Below, in pieces: positions 57,234-64,000 of a stretch of 64,000 nt of DNA. The position numbers and the translations under genes were made by a program. This DNA is from Phocaeicola plebeius (GTDB lineage Bacteria > Bacteroidota > Bacteroidia > Bacteroidales > Bacteroidaceae). The DNA is taken from positions 80,331-144,330 of the forward strand of contig NZ_QSQT01000006.1 in the NCBI RefSeq assembly GCF_003437535.1, read 5' to 3'. The notes beneath the pieces were generated by a model that ran no database searches, was not told where the DNA came from, and was given only the letters and a program-made list of their open reading frames with translations. The number at the start of each line of letters is the position of its first letter. Within the stretch, counting starts at the first letter, position 1.

Positions 57234-57357
57234 TATAAGATATTATTTTTAAGAATAGTCCTCAAAAGTAGATATTATACACCAAACTTCACCCCACTCT
57301 TCTCATAAATTATCCTTTCAGCAATCCATAATTGTTTAATTAAGAATAAAAAGACAC

Positions 57358-58128
57358 TTATCGTTCAATTGCACTTCTCACTGCTTCATAAAACAGGCCT
57401 CCCACATCTATGCCTAGTTTAAACTTACGAAACTTATAGGATGGAACGACCATCGGTGCAGTCTTCCATCCTTGTCGCACATCATAATACCTTTGTACAC
57501 CAACCTCCACTCCAAAACGGTTTGTAAAATCGTAACCAACGGTGGCTCCATAATACGTACGGTTGAGATTATACCTGTTATCCGGACTATAAGCACCAAA
57601 CACCGTAAGATGAAAATCATCTGCCGGATGAAGTGTCATGCCTCCTGACACACCAAACGACTGATCGACACTATAGGGGAAAGTATATTTTGCCGCATTC
57701 ACTCCTACATATATATCCAAGAAATCATTGATTTCCCTTTGGTATATAAACATCATCTGGTTCACCCGACCGATGCCTGGAATGGTAGTCTGCATTCCCC
57801 TGCCATAAAAATAGGGAGAAAACTGCCCGAATGCATTATAGTCACCCATAAACATGGGAGAAGGATTCACATAATAGGTTGGAATATAAAAAGGCCTTTC
57901 CTGCCTAAAATCAAAATCTACGGGTGAATCAGATTGTATTTCTTGATTTACTTCATGGTCTTTTATCTTCACTCTATCCGTGGATGGGTTAATCGACAAG
58001 AATTTCCCACCCACATCTTTTTTCAACCCTGCACCAAGCTTTATCGTATCTTTTTTGATACTTTCTTGTCCAAAAATCTGCATACAGGATAGTCCCAAAG
58101 CCATAAGAAAAACCACTACCGATTTCAT
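57358..58128 (-). CDS. Exported beta-barrel-like protein of unknown function (256 aa)
   Basis: A 256-residue protein with signal peptide (KSVVVFLMALGLSCMQIFGQ). After about 90 residues of unassigned sequence the rest looks like an eight-stranded barrel: IYVGVNAAKYTFPYSV, SFGVSGGMTLHPADDFHLTVFGAY, YYGATVGYDFTNRFGVEVGVQRYY. I do not recognise a named family. A -7 box TAACTTTG (minus strand, 58156-58163) suggests its own promoter inside the cluster downstream of the receptor regulon. Confidence 0.75.
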   Translation of the reverse strand: MKSVVVFLMALGLSCMQIFGQESIKKDTIKLGAGLKKDVGGKFLSINPSTDRVKIKDHEVNQEIQSDSPVDFDFRQERPFYIPTYYVNPSPMFMGDYNAFGQFSPYFYGRGMQTTIPGIGRVNQMMFIYQREINDFLDIYVGVNAAKYTFPYSVDQSFGVSGGMTLHPADDFHLTVFGAYSPDNRYNLNRTYYGATVGYDFTNRFGVEVGVQRYYDVRQGWKTAPMVVPSYKFRKFKLGIDVGGLFYEAVRSAIER

Positions 58129-58181
58129 AACTTAAAGATTAAAAAGCAATCACCTCAAAGTTAGTTTATTTTTCATTCTGA

Positions 58182-58817
58182 CTAAAAATAATACGTTAAT
58201 GAAGCTACAAAAGTCCGGAACTTGGTATCGGGATTATGCTGATAAGTTTTGGTCATGCCCCAGTCGTATCCGATGGCAATCTGTACATGGCGGGCTATCT
58301 CTACCCCGGCACGAAAGCCTACTCCCCAGTCAAAGCGCGGCATCACTCCCTCCTTAAACATATTATGTGAGGACACTGTGACAATATCCGGTTCTCCCGG
58401 AAGACTGGCAATTTGCTTCATTTGACCAAACAAACCGACATTGAAATAAGGTCCGGCATCCAAAAACAAACTGACATTTCTCCCGACTTTCAACTTATAG
58501 CCTAAATGGATAGGAAGATGAAGATAATAAGGCGTACTTTCATATTCGTAGGTTCTCTCATTCATTACATAATAAGGAACACTTTTCCAACCGTATGAGG
58601 AAATCATCAGTCCCATATCTGCATACAGCCCTTTTGCAGCCTCACGGAAGGCATATTCCCCTTTCAATCCGGCATGAAAACCAGATCTGGAAATACTTTC
58701 TTTCGTGGAATTATAGTTATACCCTCCTGAAAGTCCATATCTGAACTCTTGCGCTTGTACACCTACACACAATAATGATACCGTCATTACCAGCGTAAAT
58801 AAAATTTTTTTCTTCAT
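58182..58817 (-). CDS. PorT-like outer-membrane beta-barrel protein
   Basis: A 211-residue exported protein of the small outer-membrane barrel type (OMP_b-brl_2): signal peptide (KKILFTLVMTVSLLCVGVQAQ), then alternating strands such as FRYGLSGGYNYNS, YYLHLPIHLGYKLKVGRNVSLFLDAGPYFNVGLFG and a final aromatic TFVASLTYYF, which is the outer-membrane sorting signal. It follows the DUF4249 gene with a 34-bp gap, so it is probably the last gene of the sigma-factor regulon. Its function is unknown. Confidence 0.85.
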   Translation of the reverse strand: MKKKILFTLVMTVSLLCVGVQAQEFRYGLSGGYNYNSTKESISRSGFHAGLKGEYAFREAAKGLYADMGLMISSYGWKSVPYYVMNERTYEYESTPYYLHLPIHLGYKLKVGRNVSLFLDAGPYFNVGLFGQMKQIASLPGEPDIVTVSSHNMFKEGVMPRFDWGVGFRAGVEIARHVQIAIGYDWGMTKTYQHNPDTKFRTFVASLTYYF

Positions 58818-58851
58818 AAGTCTATATTTTAGTTTGTAAATAAAATTCTTC

Positions 58852-59817
58852 TCACTCTTTCGGATTGCTTATCCATTCACTTTCATACACATTACATCCT
58901 CCTAAAAGACCGATTCCGTTTTCCACATTGGTATAGTGGCTACGGATGGGAGCAAGCCCGTATCCTCCCAAGTCATTATTATTTATACGATTGAGCGACT
59001 TCAGGTAAGTGTACATTTCTTTCGACAATTTGTACAAATAGATTTTAAACTCGATAGTTTCTTTCCGTTCTTCATTTTCATACCCGGCATCATAATAGGT
59101 ATCTACCTTCAACGTATAATTTTTCCCGTTTATCTTGCTGTCATCCCAGATATACAGATTACGGTAATATTCTTTCGATATATCGAAAATGTCATCAAAT
59201 CCTGTCTTTTCCGAAAATAAAGGTTCGTTATCCAGGTTAAGGTCTACAGAAGTATATTTTATGGTATCCGAATCTGAGTTTTCAGGTTGTAAAAACGCTT
59301 TGCTGGTCTTTTTTATGACTCTCATTCCATAATAATCCTCTGCTCCGGCAGAGTCTGTAAAAGCAATACGGAACTGTATTTTCCTGCCGTATTCCCCATC
59401 CGTCAATACAACTTCCGACTTATCCAGTGGAAACGCCTGCGGTATCACCGTTTGCGACTTGGCAACTGGCAGATCAGGATAAGCCACTTCCATACTAATC
59501 AGGTCGTCTTCTTTTAGTTTTCCCACTACATAATACGACTGAGCCGGAAGCAAACCGGTAGAAACTTCCGGGTAGTGAATCTCTTTCTCTTCTCCGTTCA
59601 ACCTAAATACAAGGAAAGGCTTGCTGTCTGTGTTTGTTCCCTGATTATGAATCACCCTGCTTCGTGCCACCTGTATCAGTGTCGTATCGCCTAATGTAGA
59701 AGGCATACAGAAAAGAACGATTTTGCGCTCGGCATCCACCTCATTCAGACTGAACTCATGCGTACAAGATGGTAGCACAGAAATTAATAAGGCTATAAAT
59801 AAAAGTCGATATATCAT
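58852..59817 (-). CDS. DUF4249 lipoprotein
   Basis: A 321-residue lipoprotein (signal ending LLISVLPSC, Cys near residue 17). The body has the DUF4249 features IVLFCMPSTLGDTTLIQVARSR, the FRLNGEEKEI strand and a C-terminal GIGLLGGCNVYESEWI. DUF4249 proteins are usually encoded directly after a TonB-dependent receptor and are thought to be its surface partner, a role like that of SusD but with a different fold. Here the gap to the receptor gene is 6 bp. The substrate is unknown. Confidence 0.88.
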   Translation of the reverse strand: MIYRLLFIALLISVLPSCTHEFSLNEVDAERKIVLFCMPSTLGDTTLIQVARSRVIHNQGTNTDSKPFLVFRLNGEEKEIHYPEVSTGLLPAQSYYVVGKLKEDDLISMEVAYPDLPVAKSQTVIPQAFPLDKSEVVLTDGEYGRKIQFRIAFTDSAGAEDYYGMRVIKKTSKAFLQPENSDSDTIKYTSVDLNLDNEPLFSEKTGFDDIFDISKEYYRNLYIWDDSKINGKNYTLKVDTYYDAGYENEERKETIEFKIYLYKLSKEMYTYLKSLNRINNNDLGGYGLAPIRSHYTNVENGIGLLGGCNVYESEWISNPKE

Positions 59818-59823
59818 ACGGAT

Positions 59824-62397
59824 TTAAAATTTAAGTGTATAACTGAAAGAGGGTATGATAGGAAACACTCCATGAGCTTTTCCCACAAACGTACCGTCCG
59901 GATTTTGCCGGACAGTAGCATAGAGCGGATTCATCCGGCAATACGCATTATACAAACTGATATTCCAGATACGTTCGAAACCTCTTTTCGTGGTTTTGCG
60001 GAAATTAATCCCCAAATCCAGTCTATGATAGGCCGGAAGGGAAACATTGTTGGGCATCTCATAAATCATCATCCCTTCATTTGCCTTCTCTACTCCCGGA
60101 ATAACGGGAGCATCTACCTGCTGTGTCGGAATGGTCATGCGATTCCCACTATGATAATTCCATGAGACGTATACGTCAATTCTTTCATTAAACTTATGCC
60201 CGATATTGACAGAAAACCGGTGCCGGTTGTCAAACTTATCCGGATACCATGAAGAATGGAAGTCAGGGAAAAACCTCTTGCTCCACGAAAGTGTATAGGA
60301 AGCATCGACCGAAGTCTTTCCGTTACTGTAACGGATGTCAGTTTCCATCCCGTAAGCTTTTCCTTTCCCTGTACGTACCTCTTCCTCCCATCGGTCTGCC
60401 ATCGGATTAAGCATGCCACTATTGCCATCATATTCTATCAGGTTGTCCATGGTTTTATAAAACCCTTCCACACTCCACCGGATGTTATACGGCAATCGGG
60501 TATATACCCCCGCTGCGTATTGACGTGCTTTCATGGGAGTGATGCGTGCTGTGGAAGGCACCCAATAGTCAGTCGGCAAATTCAAGTAGGTGGCCGAAAG
60601 CTGATGCATGAACTGACTCATTTCGGTGTACGAGACTTTCAGGCTGGCTTTATCACACAACCTGAAATTGATTGCCGCACGTGGTTCTATCGAATGATAT
60701 TTCGTACCCGATATACCAAACAACGTGTAATGCAGCCCTCCATTCAGTTTCACACCTTTACATAACGTCATCTCGTCCTCTGCATAAAGCGTAAACTCAT
60801 TGCTCTTGTACCGGCTATCCACTTTCTCGATCAACTCATCTTGCGATGTACTGTCATACTTCGAATAATAATTCTGGGGCACAAACAAATGGCGTATATA
60901 ATTGGAGCCAAAACGGATGTGATTCCAGGAGTTTGGACGATAATCAAACTCCATCCGATAACCGAAGTCATTGATGGTGGAATGATTGTTCTGCTCTTTT
61001 ACAATTCCACCCTTCGTTCCTTCGATATATCCCAAGCGTTCTTCACTCAAATAATCGAACCTGGAACGATTATGAGTATAAACTCCTGTAATATTGACGA
61101 ACATGTTGTGCGAGAAAATGTATTTCCAATTGGCAGATGCGGTAAAATTACCCCATTGCAGATTGAACTTGTCTATATTGGTAGGTTCTGGGTCAAACAG
61201 ATATTCTTTATGTCTGAACTTAAAAAGGTCATTCCCTGAATAAAGGCTGATATCCGCACGACTCTTTTCGGAGAATACATGAGTCACTTTCGCATTGATG
61301 TCATGAAAAGCATATCTCACATTTTGCTTGTTCCGGCGACTGGTATTCATAATGGCAATAGCCGGGGCGGTAAGCAAGTCCATCCACGTGCGGCGCATGG
61401 CGACATTGAACGACGTATGGTCCTTCACTATCGGTCCTTCAAACTGTATCCTGCCCTCTAAAAGTCCAAGCGTAAAACTGCCATGATATTCCTTCATGTC
61501 GCCGTCATTCGTACGCACATCAACCACCGAAGAGAGCCGTCCGCCATAACGGGCAGGAAAACCACTTTTATAAAAATCTATATTCTTGATAATGTCTGTA
61601 TTGAATGCTGAAAACAACCCTCCGGCATGATTCACCTGATACAAGGAAGTACCATCCAGAAGAAACAAATTATCATCATTGTTTCCACCATGTACGTACA
61701 ACCCGGAGATAAGCTCCGTCCCGCCGGCCACTCCCGACAAGCCTTGAAGTTTCTTTACCACATCGGGCGAGCTCATAAAGTTGTTTCCATTTACAAAGTC
61801 CTTCGCTGTAAGCGAGACTTTTCCAGTCTGAGTGGTATGAAGAGGCGAGTTCAAATCAGCCGTCACCACCACTTCATTTAACTGGTAATCAGATTTCAGA
61901 GTTATATTCTTTGATTTGTTTCCGCCTAACGTAACATTTTCCAGATGCTCTCCACTGCCAATGTGCGAAAACCGGATTTTATGCCTTCCCTCACTTAACG
62001 TAAGGCTATAAAACCCGTGCTCGTTAGTCAGCGTACCCACATTCGAAGTCATGTCCCATACGGTTGCATTTACCACAGTTTCTCCATTGTCCTGATAGAC
62101 GTATCCGCTTAACGTATAAGTCAACAGCTTTTTAAGGATGACATGACTGCCATCTATTTCCCACTTGATATTCGTATGATGAAATAGGGTTTCAAGGGTA
62201 CTTTCCAGACTGACCATACCAAGTTTCTTGCCAGTATACGGAATATCAAGCCTGATAGACGCATCATACACAAAGCTGACAGGGTACACCTGTTTCACCT
62301 GCCCCATCATGTCTTCCAGGGTAACCCGATGCTGCGCATATAGGGAAGAAGCATCCACCAAGAAAGCTAAAAACAATAAGGATATGATTCTTTTCAT
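59824..62397 (-). CDS. TonB-dependent receptor with STN domain
   Basis: An 857-residue outer-membrane receptor. Order: signal peptide; an N-terminal STN (secretin/TonB short) domain (about 20-110: VTLEDMMGQVKQVYPVSFVYD); CarboxypepD_reg domain (YTLSGYVYQDNGETVVNATV); plug (FMSSPDVVKKLQGLSGVAGGTELISGLYVHGG); and a C-terminal barrel ending IPSFSYTLKF. The STN domain relays the bound signal to FecR. It overlaps the FecR gene by 4 bp, completing a cell-surface signalling unit with the ECF sigma factor. Confidence 0.93.
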   Translation of the reverse strand: MKRIISLLFLAFLVDASSLYAQHRVTLEDMMGQVKQVYPVSFVYDASIRLDIPYTGKKLGMVSLESTLETLFHHTNIKWEIDGSHVILKKLLTYTLSGYVYQDNGETVVNATVWDMTSNVGTLTNEHGFYSLTLSEGRHKIRFSHIGSGEHLENVTLGGNKSKNITLKSDYQLNEVVVTADLNSPLHTTQTGKVSLTAKDFVNGNNFMSSPDVVKKLQGLSGVAGGTELISGLYVHGGNNDDNLFLLDGTSLYQVNHAGGLFSAFNTDIIKNIDFYKSGFPARYGGRLSSVVDVRTNDGDMKEYHGSFTLGLLEGRIQFEGPIVKDHTSFNVAMRRTWMDLLTAPAIAIMNTSRRNKQNVRYAFHDINAKVTHVFSEKSRADISLYSGNDLFKFRHKEYLFDPEPTNIDKFNLQWGNFTASANWKYIFSHNMFVNITGVYTHNRSRFDYLSEERLGYIEGTKGGIVKEQNNHSTINDFGYRMEFDYRPNSWNHIRFGSNYIRHLFVPQNYYSKYDSTSQDELIEKVDSRYKSNEFTLYAEDEMTLCKGVKLNGGLHYTLFGISGTKYHSIEPRAAINFRLCDKASLKVSYTEMSQFMHQLSATYLNLPTDYWVPSTARITPMKARQYAAGVYTRLPYNIRWSVEGFYKTMDNLIEYDGNSGMLNPMADRWEEEVRTGKGKAYGMETDIRYSNGKTSVDASYTLSWSKRFFPDFHSSWYPDKFDNRHRFSVNIGHKFNERIDVYVSWNYHSGNRMTIPTQQVDAPVIPGVEKANEGMMIYEMPNNVSLPAYHRLDLGINFRKTTKRGFERIWNISLYNAYCRMNPLYATVRQNPDGTFVGKAHGVFPIIPSFSYTLKF

Positions 62398-63212
62398 CGC
62401 TCTTTCTGTATTATTCTTATATCCAGTGTCTTTTCAATCAATGCGATGATTTCGCCTAAGTCGTCCGTCTTGAATTCACCGGTAATTGTCCTTTCATGTT
62501 CCGACGCATACAGTTGTGTGCCATAATAGAAAGAAAGCTCTTTCAGCACCTCATCAATAGGTGTATTCCTGTAAATGAATTTTCCTATAGCCCAAGCCGA
62601 AGGATTTGGAGAAACAGCATGCACCGCTACAGGCATTTCATCGCCATGTGTCAGCATGCCACACATGTCTTTTGTAAAGACAATTCCATTTTTTCCATAC
62701 CTTCCTTTAAACACAACTTTACCGGACTTTACATACACGCGAGTAGCAGTATCCTTTCTATATTCATCCACTTCAAACTCGGTTCCAAGTACTTTCACCT
62801 GAGCGTATTCAGTGGTGGCAATAAAAGGAGACAGCGCATTTCTTCGGACACTAAAATAGATTTTTCCCGACATATTTACTTCACGGTTAGCTTGTCCATA
62901 TTTATCGGCATCATATTCCAAAGTCGCCCCTTTGGAAAGTATAGCTAGCGTGCTGTCTGGCAGGAAATATCTTGTCACCATCGCATCTGCCGTAATTAAT
63001 ACGGTATGATGCTCCTTCCGGCTTAACAAGGTATAGCTCACCACACAGATAAGGATAGCCGCAGCGATTCCTGAAAAACAAGCCCAAAATCCGCTTACTT
63101 TATTTTGATGCGCTATCCCTGTTATTTTCTTCAAGGCCTTTCTTGTATCCAGTTTCCCATCTTCGTAATACCGAAGGACAAACTGGAGTTTTCTTTCTTC
63201 TTTATCTTTCAT
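62394..63212 (-). CDS. FecR-family anti-sigma/sigma regulator
   Basis: A 272-residue inner-membrane protein. A cytoplasmic N-terminus (about 1-40) is followed by one membrane helix (GFWACFSGIAAAILICVVSYTLL) and a periplasmic FecR domain (GKIYFSVRRN, ATTEYAQVKVLGTEFEVDEY, GKVVFKG) with a C-terminal DUF4974 domain (IYRNTPIDEVLKELSFYYGTQLY). It senses the STN domain of the receptor and controls the sigma factor upstream. It lies 64 bp after the sigma gene. Confidence 0.94.
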   Translation of the reverse strand: MKDKEERKLQFVLRYYEDGKLDTRKALKKITGIAHQNKVSGFWACFSGIAAAILICVVSYTLLSRKEHHTVLITADAMVTRYFLPDSTLAILSKGATLEYDADKYGQANREVNMSGKIYFSVRRNALSPFIATTEYAQVKVLGTEFEVDEYRKDTATRVYVKSGKVVFKGRYGKNGIVFTKDMCGMLTHGDEMPVAVHAVSPNPSAWAIGKFIYRNTPIDEVLKELSFYYGTQLYASEHERTITGEFKTDDLGEIIALIEKTLDIRIIQKER

Positions 63213-63276
63213 GACTGAATGTATTTTTAGCTAAGACTGAATGAACCATAAAAACTACTATGCCGAAACCAAAAAA

Positions 63277-63789
63277 TTATCCGAAAAAGAACAGGTACAC
63301 CTTTCTCACACCTTCCTTCAACGTTTTAAGTGCTTTGCTCACCTGGTTTTTTACTGTATTGACAGAGATATGCAGCCTTACGGCTATTTCTTCATATTTC
63401 ATACCATCCCTCTTAGCCAGCAAGAACACCTCCTTGCATTTTTCTGGTAAGGCCTCTATAGCAGTCCAGATACGAGCCTCCTCATAAGACCATTCTTCAC
63501 ACTCTTCGTCCGACAGGATTTCCTCAAGGTCTGATGGCTGCACATTGCCATCAATAAGTGAATCCTTCTTCAAGATGTCTATACAGCGGTTTCTCACCAT
63601 AGAGTACAGATAAGATTTAAGACCACTCACTTCAAATCCTTTCTCTTTCCGTTTCCACAATTCCATAAAACAGTCCTGCACCGTATCTTCCGCATCATCT
63701 ATATCTTTCAGATAATGAAGTGCAAACAGACAGAGCGGACGGTAATATTGAAGGAAATTATCTCTGAATATTTTTGTATTGATGTCCAT
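63277..63789 (-). CDS. ECF RNA polymerase sigma factor (FecI-like)
   Basis: A 170-residue sigma-70 family factor with region 2 (FALHYLKDIDDAEDTVQDCFMELWKR, core DAEDTVQDCFMELW) and region 4 (ALPEKCKEVFLLAKRDGMKYEEIAVRLHISVNTVKNQVSKAL, core EEIAVRLHISVNTVKNQ). I chose the ATG at 63789 because it gives the family N-terminus; the alternative start at 63816 adds nine unrelated residues. It is first in the sigma-FecR-receptor-DUF4249 regulon and probably autoregulates it. No house-keeping -7 box is evident upstream. Confidence 0.93.
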   Translation of the reverse strand: MDINTKIFRDNFLQYYRPLCLFALHYLKDIDDAEDTVQDCFMELWKRKEKGFEVSGLKSYLYSMVRNRCIDILKKDSLIDGNVQPSDLEEILSDEECEEWSYEEARIWTAIEALPEKCKEVFLLAKRDGMKYEEIAVRLHISVNTVKNQVSKALKTLKEGVRKVYLFFFG

Positions 63790-63816
63790 GTACAAGTGTG
63801 ATTGATAGATTCGCAT

Positions 63817-64000
63817 TTTTAAGAAAACTCAGAATATCAGATTTACCACTATGAGCGGACTTGTTTTTTATTATATTTAAACACAACAGATTTACTTTAT
63901 ACATTCTTTAAATATCACAGATTCTACTAGAGTTTATAGTGAATACTATGAAGTGATTTAAACTTATGTATATCAATTAAAATGTTGTCAAACAGCGTAC
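63817..64000. other. AT-rich non-coding end of the window
   Basis: 184 bp upstream of the sigma gene. No ORF, hairpin or consensus promoter was recognised; it presumably holds the sigma-factor promoter. Confidence 0.5.

Noticed and set aside
51478..62397. Polysaccharide utilisation locus (SusC/SusD pair)
   Set aside because: The receptors are 760-860 residues long, shorter than SusC, and no SusD or glycan-degrading enzyme cluster lies beside them; DUF4249 takes the lipoprotein place.

Overview
The window is a chromosomal segment of a Bacteroidales bacterium, most likely Bacteroides or Phocaeicola. The evidence is the gene content (ribonuclease Y next to ZapA, a Phe/Tyr operon with a fused DAHP synthase/chorismate mutase, an ECF sigma/FecR/STN-TonB-receptor regulon with a DUF4249 lipoprotein, OMP_b-brl_3 receptors, carboxynorspermidine synthase). 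It is also the promoter style: many genes are preceded by the Bacteroidetes -7 element TAnnTTTG. No rRNA or tRNA gene was seen.

Layout. 1-4441: end of a MacA-like adaptor, a MacB-like ABC ATPase and permease, and a LytS/LytTR two-component pair. 4442-4759: a candidate small RNA with its own promoter and terminator. 4760-5624 (minus): queE and queD. 5834-8096: a ZapB-like coiled coil, zapA and rny. 8140-11757: patatin-like phospholipase, Xaa-Pro aminopeptidase and C1 aminopeptidase. 11992-15615: recJ and recQ. 15859-20289: a MarR-controlled TolC/EmrA/EmrB-like tripartite exporter. 20347-25722: an orphan GH13 C-terminal domain, purT, a META-domain lipoprotein, carboxynorspermidine synthase, bcp and recA.

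25941-35220 is an AT-rich type I restriction-modification island (hsdR, hsdM, a DUF1016/PDDEXK protein, hsdS). A tyrosine recombinase and two promoterless hsdS cassettes lie in opposite orientation to the expressed hsdS. Exact inverted repeats at three positions within hsdS would let inversion assemble 2 x 3 = 6 specificity proteins.

35933-43888: a secreted HExxH protein, amidase, TlpA-like thioredoxin, XRE-cupin regulator with acyl-CoA ligase, a secreted protein, a TPR protein and a MalY/PatB aminotransferase. 44014-48128: the Phe/Tyr operon, preceded by a 29-residue leader peptide with eleven consecutive aromatic residues, an antiterminator and a terminator, which is a complete attenuator. 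48213-63789 (minus): a GH10-like secreted hydrolase, small secreted proteins, two beta-barrel receptors with a TlpA-type reductase, and the ECF/FecR/TonB-receptor regulon.

The most unexpected signal is not a gene. Three intergenic regions (15647-15734, 35619-35706, 50791-50878) each hold exactly four tandem units of exactly 22 bp. Each unit is internally palindromic and each array uses a different sequence. Units within an array show compensatory changes in the palindrome arms, as if the fold or symmetry rather than the sequence were kept. I know of no named family with this design.
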